A program made the position numbers and the translations under genes. A stretch of 64,000 nucleotides of DNA from the NCBI GenBank assembly GCA_020226215.1, contig CM035227.1, positions 22,013,866 to 22,077,865 of the forward strand, in the 5' to 3' direction. Source of the stretch: Sindora glabra (taxonomy: Eukaryota; Streptophyta; Magnoliopsida; Fabales; Fabaceae). Below the pieces are notes generated by a model, which was not told the DNA's origin, did not search any database, and worked only from the letters and a program-made list of their open reading frames with translations. Shown here piece after piece: positions 48,094 to 60,109 of this stretch; the first letter of the stretch is position 1, and every line of letters starts with the position of its first letter.

Positions 48094-49893
48094 TTTAATA
48101 TTCTAAAATAGGACAATAGATATCAAGTAAGAAATTTCTCTAAAAAATCTTGATTAAGAAACATTAGTAGGAAAATTGAACGGAATCCAGAAAAATCGCA
48201 AAAGTAATTTGAGAGTGAGCCTCACTAAAATAATTTTAGAAATTTTAATAGGCATTAAAATACATAAAAAATAAATTAAAAATTCAATAGTGGGTTTAGG
48301 AAAATTTGTTTAGGAATTTGCTAAAATTTTAAAATTTGGTAAATTGAAAAAGTGAGAAAATGAGTTGAAAATGTAGCAAATTAATTTTAAAATTTTATGC
48401 CTAGCTTAAATTAATTTTTAAGACTTAAAAATGATTGTGAAAGATCAAAAGTGAAGTTTTAAAAATATTTAAAGGTTTGAGGGTGAAAATATAAAAAAAT
48501 GAAAAATTTATAGCCAAATTATAATAAACATATTTTATCTTTTTTAAGTGGTTTAATTTTTATTTATATTAAGCTAATTTAGCCTAATTTTTGGAGGCTT
48601 AAATTTAATTTTTGAGGCCCAAAAACATGAACCTATGGTTGGCCCAAGCTTCTAAGGGAAGCTAAGGACCTAGATGAGAAAAAATAAAATTTAGGATCAT
48701 TTTGTAATAAATCTTAATTACTTATTTTATGTGGATTAATTTTATTGGTTATATGGGTAATTATTTTTTGAATCTTCAGCCTTTAAAATGTGATAGCCAT
48801 CCCCTCTATGTGTCCCAAGATTTTTTATTTTAAAATTTAAGATAACTTAGCAAATAAACAAAGGATTTTCTCAATTAGGAATTTTTTTAAGTATAAATAC
48901 TTCTTCGGCCAATTTTGAAGCAAATTTCTACTTTTTTTACTAGAGAAAACATTAGAGAAGGGATGAAGAGGACCAGCTTTTGCAAGGAAAATAAAAAGGG
49001 TTTTTACAACTTGAAATAGTAAGGTAATCAAATAGTTTTCTTCCAATTCCTTTATAACTTGCGGTTATTCTTCTTCCTAAATATCTAGAATTTGATTTAT
49101 GATTATGAAGCTTTTTCTTGTGGTTCTAAGGGCTACTGGAAACTAAGAGTGAAAAGAAAAAAAAATTAGGTGTGTGGTTATTCTTCCCTACTCTTAGGCT
49201 TTTCATAAGTAAAAGATGATATTGTTGATAGTTTATATTTTCTATATTGCTATTTATGGTATGACGATATATGATTTTGTTTTGAAATTATCTAAATAAC
49301 ATTATAACCATATGTTATTAACAAGTTGATGTTGTGAATGATGGAAAAAGGATTCATTAAAAATTATTTAGGAAAATGAAAATAAGAATTTGTGAAATTG
49401 AAACTAGCTTCTCTCATGTAATGCTAAATAGAGGTTTAGGATATCTAGTGTAACTAAAGTTTTGGGAATTTTAAAAATTAAATTTTTAGCATTATATGGT
49501 CATACTTGGTGTTAAGATAAATGTAAATGAATTTAAGAATTTTTGAAAAATTTTAAGTGATAAGGCAAGTTAACAGTGAGACTCCCCATTTTGCCCATTT
49601 CCAAACCGTAGTCTTGTTAGTTCAGGGTTTCAATTTATTTGACCTATGAAATGAATGATAAAAATTATGAAACTTCTAGGATATATTGTTTGGGATGTTA
49701 GCAAGCTTGTGACAAAATTTGATGGTAATTAGAGTTAATTTAGTTGTCCAAATGGTAGCTTTATTTTAGCATCTATGGAAGTATTTTGAGTAATTTGATT
49801 ATTGTATCTTGTGTAATAAAATGTTAGAAATATTGAAATAAATTATGATGAAATTTAGAATGAATTTAGGAATACAAAAATAGTCTCTAAGCT
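48094..49893 (+). repeat. 3' LTR, truncated (~1.8 kb)
   Basis: Starts tttaatattc, the counterpart of tgtaatatcc, and follows the 5' LTR until 'caaaaatagtctctaag'. Two losses relative to the 5' LTR: about 230 bp matching 42040-42273, and everything after 42383 (about 830 bp). Confidence 0.75.
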
Positions 49894-52080
49894 ATGGCAC
49901 AAATACAAGTTTGCTTGAAACTCCTCGAAAAAAAATTAGAAAAAAAAGAAAATATTTTTTTCTTTTCTTATTTAGATGAAGAAGATAAAATAAAGAGAAA
50001 ATAATTTTTCTTTATTTATTTAGATAAAAAAGGTAAAAAAATAAGATTAAGTTGAATGGCAAATTTAATTGCCTTTTCAAATGAAATTATGAAGCAAGGG
50101 ATTAAATGAAAATTTATAATAAATAAAAAATTTGCTCATTTTTTCACTTATATGTGCTAAGAAAATATTTTGGTAGGTCATACTCTCTTTTTTTGCCCTT
50201 CTTCCATCCATTTTTTTTATCTTACAATTAAGTAAAAAATTTTTTACTCATTTTATTTTTTAAAAAGTAATCATTTTTTTACAAAAATGAACACAAGTTT
50301 AAAGATGGTTTGCTTTTTGATTGCTATTTATAATTATATATTAAAAACACTTTTCAAATGCCATTAAAAAATATGTATTACATTTTATGGAATCATTTTT
50401 AATTCACATTGACATATTTAGCCAGAAGATTTATAATATGCTTTTAATTAAAAATTGCTAAAAATTATAATTATTCAATAGAAAAATTTTAAAGTGGAAA
50501 TGCTTAGATTAAAAAATGAAAACAGCTTGAAATGTAATTTGACTTTTTTTTGCAAAAATGAAATTGATATAAATATTATTTATGAAAATAACTAATTTGT
50601 ACATGTAAATGTAATAAGTGAATTTTGCCTATATTGAATCATTAATCTATATAAATATATGAATTGCCAATAGTGTCAATTGTATGATATTATTTATAGG
50701 TAAAATTGTATTCTAAATTTCTGTTTATATGTTTTATTGTTAGTAGTAATTAAGGTTAAAAAATAACATATAACTAATAAATGGGTTAGATTTGCTAGGA
50801 ATGCATAATAAATATAAATTATTTAGCATGAAAAATATACAATTTTATTGAATTAAATAAAAAATAATTATTTATTCAATGTTTTAATTTATTAAATCAT
50901 TTTCTATTTAGCATGAAATATAAATAAATTATATATTCTTATTTAAAGGTTTTAGTATATTTTTTATTTGAATTAGTTAAGCTTATTTTAATTTATGATA
51001 AACTCTAAATTTTAATTTTTTTAAGTGGTTTGGTATTTTTAGTTAATTAGATTCTAAAATATTAGTATTTCATTAAAAATATTATTTAAATTATTTAATA
51101 TGTCTTTAATGTATGTTAATATTAATGATACTAAATCCAAATTTTAAATTTAATTATTATACTTTATTTTTTCTCTTCTTTTTTACATTTATTAGGGAGC
51201 TAAATTCAAAATTTTAAGAAAAATATAAAGATCTATTTAAAAATTCATGAAAATGTAAAGACTTAGATTATATTTGCTATGCTTACATGGGAATTGAGTT
51301 GGTATATTTTAAGCTTTATTAACAAATCATTTACTACACCATTTAAAATTAATGATAGAAACTCAATTAAAAATTAAGTGAAAGTATAAACACTCAATTT
51401 AAAACTTTTAAAATATAGGGATCCATTTAAAAAAATAAATAAATTATAGAAATTTAGAGTATAATTTAACCTTATTAGAAATAGAACTATATTTTTTATT
51501 ATATGGATCATTGATCCTTATGTGAATGCGATTAAATAATTTCTTTATTAAAAAAATTGTTTCAAAAGAAAATGATTGGACATTATTGTGAAAAAAAATA
51601 AGGATAATACTAATCTTCACACAAAAATATGAATCTTTGCATCCTCCATTTTTATTATATTAAATTATTTAATAAAATACTCATTATTTTTATGATAAAG
51701 ATAACAAATTTGAATGTTAGTATTCTCTATTTTTATGATATTAAATTATTTAATAAATTACTTATCATTTTTGTAATAAATATATTATTATTATTGACCA
51801 TTCATTTTCCGTTCGATTTCAACTATGAGGTACTAAATATAAAAGTGATGGAGCCCCTATTCTGACTTTACCAAATTTTATTATGATATGATTATTTAAT
51901 TTCATTCTGTCCTGTTTCCATTTTCTTTATCGTATAATATTGTAAAATTAAGGTGTATTTATGCCTAATAAATCTTTTCACCAACGAATTAATAGTGGTG
52001 AATTTTGCGATTGAACCGTCATTAAATAATCATTAATTACTTAATGACAGTGACTGTCATCCCGTGTGCAGCGGGTTAAC
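49894..52080. other. AT-rich spacer with an ~82-bp tandem pair
   Basis: No gene supported. Two adjacent units at about 51629-51711 and 51712-51785 share atttttat-atattaaattattt and aataaa-tact-at-atttttntgataaa; the 78-codon open stretch over them is a product of that repeat. Confidence 0.5.
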
Positions 52081-52232
52081 CAGGTTTAGCATTTCCCACC
52101 CATGTGGTAAAGGCAAAGGAGCAAGAGCTTTTGACACAAGCAAAGAGCTTTTGACGCTGTCTGATGACTGTTTTCCTCGTGAAGCTTTGGGTTGATTACG
52201 GAGTGTTCTGAATCGAGTGTTTCAGCATTCAA
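52081..52232 (+). promoter_or_regulatory. 5' leader/promoter of the charged GR-rich protein gene
   Basis: Composition becomes gene-like after about 52010. No clear TATA motif is placed with confidence. Confidence 0.3.
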
Positions 52233-53099
52233 ATGGAGGACAAGAAGACTCGTCCATCTTTGCCTTCCAACTATGTCACTCTCGCTCAGCTCCAGGAGCG
52301 GTGGTTGAAAGAAAAGGAAAGGCAACGGAGGGAGAAAGAACAACAGGAACAAGAAGAACGAAAGCTTCAACAAAAGAAGCTCGAAGAAGATCGACAACGG
52401 CAAAACAAGTCACAGCGACCACCTCGGCGTGGGCATCGGATACTCGGCGATGCTGTCAGGTCTGAAACAGGACATCGAAACGCGAAGCATTATCAGCCGA
52501 AAGTCAAGAATGTTTCTGATAACAATCAGTCTGCGGTCAAGGCTAGCCGTGAAAATTGGGAGAAATCGAAAGACAAGGTTCAGGGAGATCAAAATGATGA
52601 ACAGAAGCAGGGTAGTAAAAGCAAGAAATCGAAGAGTATGCAGCGCAAGGCGAATCGAAAACCTAGGGCAGAAAAGGAGGTCACAATAATTGCCGACGGT
52701 AATACAGAAGTGACTATGGAAGAGAAGAAAGGGCTGGAGAATATTAACGTTATTAAAGGCGATGAGAAGAAAATCAAAAGTGAATCGAATGACAAGGGCG
52801 ATGGTTTGGCAGAAGAGGTTGAAGAAAAAATTGGGGATTTATCCATGAATAGTGGTAAAAGGCATGAGAATGGGAGATTTCGGAGACCATATAATGGTAT
52901 TCGCGGTCCTCAAAGGAATAACGGCGGTGGCGGACGCTACGGTGGTCATGGACCATCTCGCAGCCGCAATTATGAGGATCGACGTCATCCTGGCACTATA
53001 GGCTACCAAGCAGCAAGGAAGCGCAGAGATGATAAGATGGTTTGGGTGAAGAAGGGCGGGTCTTCAGAAGGCAACGTTTGCGTAACCAGTGATTCTTAA
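52233..53099 (+). CDS. highly charged, Gly/Arg-rich plant protein, 288 aa
   Basis: Intact intronless frame. The ATG at 52233 opens MEDKKTRPSLPSNYVTLAQL, and the YVTLAQLQERWLKEKER segment (14-30) looks like a conserved family start. Residues 25-60 form a Glu/Lys/Arg/Gln-rich likely coiled coil. A PPRRGHR patch is at 63-69. The middle (85-200) is lysine/glutamate-rich and probably disordered, with KSKKSKS and RKANRKPR basic clusters resembling nuclear signals. Residues 213-240 form a Gly/Arg/Asn-rich tract (RFRRPYNG, NGGGGRYGGHG) like RGG-type RNA-binding regions. A short MVWVKKG motif lies near the end (269-275). I do not recognise a named family. RNA binding or a nuclear/ribosomal role is inference from composition only. 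Confidence 0.8.
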   Translation: MEDKKTRPSLPSNYVTLAQLQERWLKEKERQRREKEQQEQEERKLQQKKLEEDRQRQNKSQRPPRRGHRILGDAVRSETGHRNAKHYQPKVKNVSDNNQSAVKASRENWEKSKDKVQGDQNDEQKQGSKSKKSKSMQRKANRKPRAEKEVTIIADGNTEVTMEEKKGLENINVIKGDEKKIKSESNDKGDGLAEEVEEKIGDLSMNSGKRHENGRFRRPYNGIRGPQRNNGGGGRYGGHGPSRSRNYEDRRHPGTIGYQAARKRRDDKMVWVKKGGSSEGNVCVTSDS

Positions 53100-53127
53100 T
53101 CATTGTTGGAGGGAGAAGTGCTACCTG

Positions 53128-53655
53128 GTGAGCAATTAACTTTAAAATTACAATCATTTGTGTTTGTTCGTGTTTATATTCTAGCTCTGGCGAGCTTCAG
53201 GAAATTCCTACTATCAATGATTGTTTTGTACATATTGAAAGAACTAAAACATTTATAACGTTCTAAGATTCTGCGTCAATTTTTATTTCTCCTGCATGCC
53301 TTTATTTTTGTTATTTCCTCAACATAGCATTTGCTTTTATGATCATTATAAAACAGTGCTAGTTTTCACACTGATGTTGTACTTAATTGAGCTTGTATTC
53401 CTAATTGTAGAAAATCCTGACATGAGTAAGATGATCTGACACTAAGCAAATTAAGTGAAGTAGGACTCATTGGGGATGTTTTTGAACTCTCTGCAGCCCC
53501 TAGAAACATGTTTTGAGGCAGTGTTAGGGGAACAAAGTCTGCTTAACCCCACCATCCGGGGTGAGGTTTAATCATCTGTTGGAGATTAGTATTCCCTAAG
53601 GGGGAGATTGGATATTGTATTGATGATAATAATTGAGTTTTGCTTTTACTTCCAG
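53128..53655 (+). other. possible intron in the 3' UTR of the 288-aa gene
   Basis: A good donor (CCTG|GTGAGC) lies 29 bp after the stop. A pyrimidine-rich acceptor (tttacttccag) lies at 53645-53655. This splicing is predicted only. Confidence 0.35.
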
Positions 53656-54503
53656 GAATGTCCCTTGAATTTAAAAGGTTCTAACAGTGATTTGATATGT
53701 TAAAAAGAATTGTAATATATTTGTTTCCAAGGTAGCCTGAAGTCATGCGAGAATTCGTAGAGGAATGATTACGGTTTATAGAGGAACCTATGCTGGAAAG
53801 TATCTTCTCCTGTGCAATTTCTCTTGACATTATATCAAGCTTTCCATCAAAATGGACTAAATTGTGTGCTGTGATGTTTTCTTCTATTGGTTCTGTGTAT
53901 TTGATGCTTTCCAACATTATAGATTGAAAAATATTCTTGTCCTTCTCTTGTTTCTTTTATGTTGCACGATGTCAGTTAGTTCTATCTAGTCTTAAAACTG
54001 GTCCAAATTGGTACACTAGCAGTCCAATTTTTACTCCTGCTTTTCCTTTACCCAACTCCCAATTTGCAAATAGAGTTAGCATTCAACCAGACCAGTTTTT
54101 ATATCTGGTCATTGGCGGGAGAAAAAAATTCTGGGTATAATAGAATGTCTCTTAAGAAGGCTGCTGTGGTAAAGAGACACTTGAAGTTTAAGGTCCAAGA
54201 TAGATAGATAGATATTTAAAATAGGTTATAGTTTTGCTCCTTATAGTTTCAAAATTAAGAGAATTTTGAGATTGTTGCCCATAATTTGTTTGCTTCTAAT
54301 TGAGTTTTTATAGTTATAGTTATAATATAATTGGTTTCCAATTAGCTCTTTGTCGAGAAATGAAATTCAAGTCTGTTAGTGAGCATCTGATGTGGGTGTT
54401 ATGTGGCATGATTATGCAAGCACCAGCTTGTCGTGTTCACCAAGATAGAATAATCGCCACATTGGCAGCTCATTAATGCGTTTAATGTCCATCTTTCGGC
54501 GTT
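53656..54503. other. 3' flank of the 288-aa gene
   Basis: Includes probable 3' UTR. Short open stretches on both strands (53681-53917 minus, 53937-54140 plus) have no recognisable domain. Confidence 0.4.
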
Positions 54504-54522
54504 AATTAAAAATGAATTATAA
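54504..54522. repeat. left target-site duplication of the LINE
   Basis: aattaaaaatgaattataa, identical over 19 bp to 61146-61164. Confidence 0.9.
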
Positions 54523-54610
54523 TTCTAACTAGTTTTATAATATCATGCCATAAACTCAGGCAATCTAAATCTTTTAAAAAAAACCCTAGCAGACCTATTC
54601 ACGCACTCGC

Positions 54611-55763
54611 ATGGTGAAGAAACCCTTATCTCCGAGCTCGAAGGAGGAAACAGATTTGCCCAGCAGGAGTAAGAAAAAAGTGAGAAAGAGAGACACTGAA
54701 TGTTTTACTGGGGGCACTTCAAATCAGCATATTTATACTGATCCGCTGTTGCAGGAGAAATGCAATGAGAATGAAGGATGACGAGAGAAGAGCAGAAAGT
54801 AGTAACTCGTCATATAAAACTAAGTTGTTGGGGGGAGGGGTACAAATGAATGCTCTCAGGAGATGGAGGAGGATGACGGTGTTAAATTAGAAGATGTTTT
54901 CTATAATCAGGAGGAGGCATGGTTTGAAGAGAAAAGGAACAAAACCATTCACAAAGGAGATTTTATCGGAAGAAGGTGAGACTGAAACTAATGGGATCAA
55001 AATCGTCAAAGGTGCAGTTAAAGACAAAATTGAATTGTCCCACTTTGATTATATTAGAAGAAATAGAAGAGAAACTCCAAAAATCATGGAAAAAAACGGT
55101 TACAGTAAAGTTGTTGGTAGAAGAATTGGATATAAGGTATTGGAACAAAAGTTATACCAGATTTGGAACCCAAGAGGTGTTTTGACGATAATCGATCTCG
55201 GTGAAGACCACTACTTAATCCGGTTTTCTATGCTGGAGGATTTTGAGCATGTGCTTTTTGAATGGTCATGGGTAATTTTTTATCATTATTTAACAGTGCA
55301 AAGATGGTCCCCGAACTTTAATTCCAGTGAATACATAATCAATTCAGTAGTTGCGTGAGTTAGAATACCATAATTGCCAATCCACTATTATCATAAAGAT
55401 GTGCTAAGAGAAGTTGGAAACAAAATTGGCAGAACTATAAAAGTTGATCTAACAACTTTCAATCAGAGTAGAGGGAAATATGCGAGGATTTGTGTTGAAG
55501 TTAATTTGAATAAACCGTTATTACCGTATTTCTATATAAATGGCAATGTTTTCAACATTATGTATGAAGAAATTCATCTAATTTGTTTCCAATGTGGTTG
55601 CTATGGACATCATGTAGAAGGTTGCTCTAATGTGTTATCAAAAGTTGATAGTAGTGCAAATAATGACATACAAAAAGAGAAAATAGGGGATCAACCAAGA
55701 GATAGGAAAGATGTTCTAGATGATAAGAAAATTTTAGAGTTTAGGCCATGGATGATAGCTTAG
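54611..55763 (+). pseudogene. LINE ORF1 remnant (DUF4283, CCHC zinc knuckle)
   Basis: The start is ATG at 54611 (MVKKPLSPSSKEE), with a stop at 54779-54781 and a frame change afterwards. A 154-codon open part (54894-55358) covers the DUF4283-like RNA-binding fold (VLEQKLYQIWNPRG, LGEDHYLIRF). A stop at 55356-55358 replaces the Trp of the usual WVR motif. A 129-codon part (55374-55763) ends with C-F-Q-C-G-C-Y-G-H-H-V-E-G-C, a CX2CX4HX4C knuckle with all metal ligands present. Confidence 0.8.
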
Positions 55764-56464
55764 AAAAGAAAACCAGGAAGCAAAACCATGGCAAATAATA
55801 AAGGAACCACAGAAAACTATAAATAAGTCAAAGGTTACTTTGGGGTCTAGATTTTCAATTCTTGAAATAAACAAAGTGGAAGGTAGAGAAAAGGAGGTGA
55901 TGGAGATCCAAAGTGATAAAGAAAACCAAAATATTAATGTTTAAGTTCCTTTGGGTACTCAAACTTGAGAAAAGAGCTTGAGAATAAAGGAACCAAGCAA
56001 AATACGATAGGTGTGATAATGAGACAACAAAGTGAACCTTTTAAAGATAGCCAAACAAATACTAAAACTCATAGAACTCTTTCATAGATCATTAAGGAGA
56101 AAATTATTATGCAATGTGAAGAAAGCTTGAATTGTTAAAATATAGTGAGCAATAGTACTAAAGAGGTAAACAAGGATGATAATTTTGTGAAAATGGTTAG
56201 CTGCATGGAAGTGGAGAACATTAATTTACTGGGCAATATAAAGGACCTAGCTCCACCTGATACTCATGTAAGTACTGAAAAAAAAAAAACTAGATGGAAT
56301 ATGGATGCATGGTAGTTGATTCATTGGATCTAAAGACTTTAGATTTTAATGCTAGTGAGGATATGATCCTAACATAATATCTTAGGATATCAAGCTTGTT
56401 TGATGTATCGATTAAATGATCTCGTGGTATGTTTCTTACTCTTTTCCTTTATAATTGATTTATG

Positions 56465-57260
56465 ATGAATCTAGAGATACTAATTTGGGACTATCACGGA
56501 GCAATTGACAAACATTTTATTTCTCATACTAGACAATTGTTCAATGTAAGCTCTTAACTAGACATACTAATACTAGTTGAACTTAAAGTAGTAGAAGTAA
56601 GTGCTAAAAAGATTTTGGGTTAACTAGGCTACAATAATACAAGTATAGTTTCGGGTAAAGGCAAAGTAAAGGGTATTTGGATAGCCTGGAAAGATGTCGA
56701 TTTCTTTCTTATGGTGTGTTAGAACAAAACTCACAATTTCTTCAAGTTGAAATAATGGAAAGATAGTAAGCTTGGCTTTTTTTTGCAATTTATGTTAGCC
56801 CATTTAATGAACTAAAAAAAGAAGTGCATAACCACTTTCGTAGGTGAGCTGCTTCCATTCAAAAACCTCAACTTATTGTTGGAGACTTTAATGACATTAG
56901 AGATAAAAGTGAGAAAAAGGGTGGTGCACCATGTAATATTGACTGTTGTCAGAAATTTAATAGACTAATTGATGATTATGGGTGGATTGACTTAGGCTAT
57001 TAGGGAACCAAATATACTTGGAAAGGATTTAAACTTCCAAATTTTGCTCACTTATTTAAACAACTTGATCGAGCCTTTTGTAATATGGATTGACATATAA
57101 AATTTGGAGATGCTATTTTTTATGCCTTACCAAGAATATACTTTTATCATCATCCAATTGTTATGGATCTAAAAGGTGGTAGGAATATTATAGGAAATCA
57201 TCCATTTCATTTTGAAGTACCTTAGACCTATTATTAAACCTATAATGATTTTATGAAAGA
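56465..57260 (+). pseudogene. LINE ORF2 endonuclease domain remnant
   Basis: It begins near ATG 56465 with NLEILIWDYHGA (usual WN-RGA pattern changed). It contains the VGDFNDI block (56879-56899), then SEKKGG, and the GWIDLGY-x-GTKYTWKG end at about 56980-57030. These are hallmark blocks of the L1 AP-like endonuclease. Several stops and frame changes interrupt it. Confidence 0.75.
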
Positions 57261-57719
57261 AGCTTGGGACTCTTCTTGTGACATAAAAATGGTTATTGAT
57301 GATTTTGTTTGAAAAATTAAAATCTAGAACTTGAAAGTTTTTGGACATATCAAGAAAAAAAAAAGAACCTTATTGCCAGAATGACAAGCATCTAATATGC
57401 TATGGAAAGAAGATGGACTATTTACTTGGACAAACTAGAAAGAGAGCTTTAGAATGAATTTAGTGTGATTTTAAAATAAGAAGAAATGTTGTGGCTCTAG
57501 AAATCTAGAACTGAATGGATAGAGGATGGAGGTAGAAATACCTGATATTTTCATGCAAGATAGTAATTAGAAAGAGGAAAAAAAGGTCTCTATTTTAAGA
57601 GACACCAAAGGGCATTGGGTGGATAATCAGGAGCATATTCAGCAAATGACAATCAACTTCTTTGAAAACCTTTTTACTGAAAAGCAAAAAAGTTATTGAT
57701 TTCAAAATATTAATCTTTC

Positions 57720-58920
57720 CTTTTCATTTATTCATCCAAATCACATCAAAGCCTTGAGTTAGCTTATTTCTATTATAGCAGTCAAAAAGGCTATTTGTTC
57801 TATAGGTTCTTTGAAGGCACATGGCCTAAATGGTATTTTAGCTATCTTTTACCAATTTAATTAGGACTTTATATGTGATTTTTTATTTCGTCTTTTGAAA
57901 GAGGTGTTTGAAAAAAATGAAAAATAGTAGATATTAATTCTACTATTCTGACCCTCCTTTTGAAGCTCGATAAACTAAAATTCATTAACTAATTTAGACC
58001 CATATCTTTATGTAGTGTTAATCTTAAATATATCTCGAAAGTTATAGTCAATTGCATGAAGCCATTTCTTTCAGATCCAATTTCACCTTATCGGGCAAGT
58101 TTCATTCTTGGATGAAAAATCCACCGCAACATTATTACTATGAATGAGATATTGCATTCTATAAAAAGAGTAAAAATAAAAAATAGATTTATGGTAATTA
58201 AAGTTGACTTAGAGGAAGCTTATGACAGTCTTAGATGGAGTTTTATTTATAATATACTTCAGATGATTAATTTACCTTTAAATTTAATTCATATCATCAT
58301 TGATTATATTTGTTCCTTTTCTATGTGGATATTATGGAATGGTACTAAAGTGATGAATTCCTTCCTTCTAGGAGAATATGACAAGGAGACCCTTTATTTC
58401 CTTATCTTTTTATTTTATATATGGATATTTTATCTTATATTATTTCATTTGAAGTGGAGAATAAGAATTAGAAGGCTTTTAGAGTAGGTTATCAGAATCT
58501 CTCTATATCTTATCTTATGTTTGTGAATGATTTTTTTTTATTTGCAAAAGCCTTTGTGAATCAAATTCAATGTATCAAGCTTTACCTTGAGAATTTTTGC
58601 AATATTTCAAGAGAAAATGTTAATGAATACAAAATTTCTATTTTTTTTTCTAAGAATACAAATGAAGGATTGGTGAAATAAATTCTTGATATTAGTGATT
58701 ATTCTAGAACTATAGTTATGGGTAAATATCTTGGGGTGAATATGAGATATGGAGGGAAAGGTGGTTCAAATTTTCACAATGTCATAACTTCTGTGCAAAA
58801 AAAAAAAAAACTAGCTACATAGAAGAGAAATTGCCTTTCTATAGCTAGTAAAGCCATATTAGTATTGTTTATCACTCCAGCTTTACCCATTTATAGTAAG
58901 TAGGTTGAAAAAAATTTCAA
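57720..58920 (+). pseudogene. LINE ORF2 reverse transcriptase domain remnant
   Basis: The best preserved part (58140-58487) holds NEILHSIKR and KVDLEEAYDSLRW, RT motif A with its catalytic Asp. The catalytic FADD box is FVND at 58520-58531, so one active-site Asp is lost. A MGKYLGVNMRYGG block near 58710-58755 and an SIASKAILV block near 58838 follow the normal LINE order. Confidence 0.8.
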
Positions 58921-59358
58921 AATTCATTTTTCTAAAATTTGAACAACTCCAAAATGCCTTCTTGTAGGGCTATGATATAGATGTTTGAAAACTTCATGCT
59001 ATTAGTTGGAATGAAATTTGCCAATCAAAATCTTGTAGTGGTTTGGGATTTAAAAATTTATATGCTATGAATAATGCTTGCCTTCTTAAATGGAATGCTA
59101 AAACTTGCTTAGGTGGTGAAAGTCTTTAAGCAAAGGTTCTCAAGGCTAAGTATGGAAGAGAGGCTAACCTTAGAAGAAATATTATTTGTAAATTTTATGA
59201 TTTCTTACTCTAGAAGAATATTACTCAACTTCACTCTCACTATTTAAAACATCACCATTTAGTCATATCTAATGATATGATAACTAATTTTGGCCAGACA
59301 ATTGGATTGGAATAGATACTTTCCCATTAGAGGTTGTTGAAATGGCATCTAATATACA

Positions 59359-59366
59359 TCCATGAT
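59359..59366. repeat. left target duplication of nested hAT-like MITE
   Basis: tccatgat, versus tccataat at 59879-59886 (7/8). Confidence 0.6.
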
Positions 59367-59878
59367 TAGGAGTTTAAATAGGTTGAGCTATTCATAAGTA
59401 ATTTGATATTGATTTATAAAAAATTCAATTCGAACTTGAATTTAAATGATTTGAGCTTAAACAAGTTGAGCCTAAACTTTTTACTATTTAGCTTAAGTTA
59501 TCCATAAGCCTAAACAAACTTAATATAAAATATATTTTTATTTTTTATATTATATATAATATAAATATAAAAATTTTACTAAATTGTTCTAAGCTTGTAT
59601 AAGCTCAATTTAAACTCATTTAAGATTGAATATCACCTAAGCTCAAGCTTGAATTTGAATATTTAAGCTTAATTAAAAAGTTGGAGTAAAAAAATCTAAG
59701 GCTCATTTAAACTCGAATAAGTTTAATTAAGCTCGTGTTTGAATTGAGTTTAAGCTCGAGCTTTTTTTTCAAGCTCGATAAGCTCGAGCCTAAACTCAAG
59801 CTCATTTAATATTATCGAGCTCGAGATCAAGCTCGAATATGTAGATATTTGGCTCGACTTGGCTTCTTTGCATCCTTA
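59367..59878. mobile_element. hAT-like non-autonomous element nested in the LINE (512 bp)
   Basis: It splits the LINE ORF2. The sequence is rich in gagctcgagctt/aagctcgag words that pair with each other. The right end, ggcttctttgcatcctta, has reverse complement taaggatgcaaagaagcc; the left end begins taggagtttaaatagg. Eight-base flanks match 7 of 8. An 8-bp duplication with TA-GG-G termini fits the hAT superfamily. No transposase remnant. Confidence 0.65.
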
Positions 59879-59886
59879 TCCATAAT
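59879..59886. repeat. right target duplication of nested hAT-like MITE
   Basis: tccataat, partner of 59359-59366 with one mismatch. Confidence 0.6.
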
Positions 59887-60109
59887 TAAAGAAAGTTAGC
59901 TAGCTTACTGAAGACAATGGTGATTGGAACTGACTTTTAATTAAATCTTTATTTCCTCCTTAAATTTGTAATTTGATTCAATCTATAAAGCCTTTAGATC
60001 AAAACATTAGTGAAGATGGCTCGTGTGGAATTATAATGAGGGAACCTCTAGTGTTAAAAATGGGTATCACTTTCTACAAAAAATAATTTTGGAACACTTC
60101 TAACAAGTA

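Larger units (their letters stand above)
40422..49893 (+). mobile_element. decayed Ty3/gypsy chromovirus LTR retrotransposon
   Basis: Order: 5' LTR, tRNA-Met-like primer site, gag, protease, reverse transcriptase, RNase H, integrase, chromodomain-like end, polypurine tract, 3' LTR. This domain order (integrase last) defines Ty3/gypsy. The long LTR and chromodomain-like tail suggest the plant Tekay/Del lineage. Many stop codons and frameshifts interrupt gag-pol, so it is non-autonomous now. LTRs differ by many substitutions and large indels, so insertion is old. The right end is truncated, so no target duplication can be confirmed. Confidence 0.85.

Noticed and set aside
51629..51865. 78-codon frame with repeated ILHFYYIKLFNK segments
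   Set aside because: The internal repeat is due to the 82-bp DNA tandem; composition is AT-driven.
52086..52403. 105-codon minus-strand frame rich in Leu/Phe
   Set aside because: Antisense of the Lys/Glu-rich start of the 288-aa gene.
53681..53917. 78-codon minus-strand frame with a polar composition
   Set aside because: Looks superficially protein-like but has no recognised motif and lies in the probable 3' UTR region of the plus-strand gene; similarity search needed before calling it.
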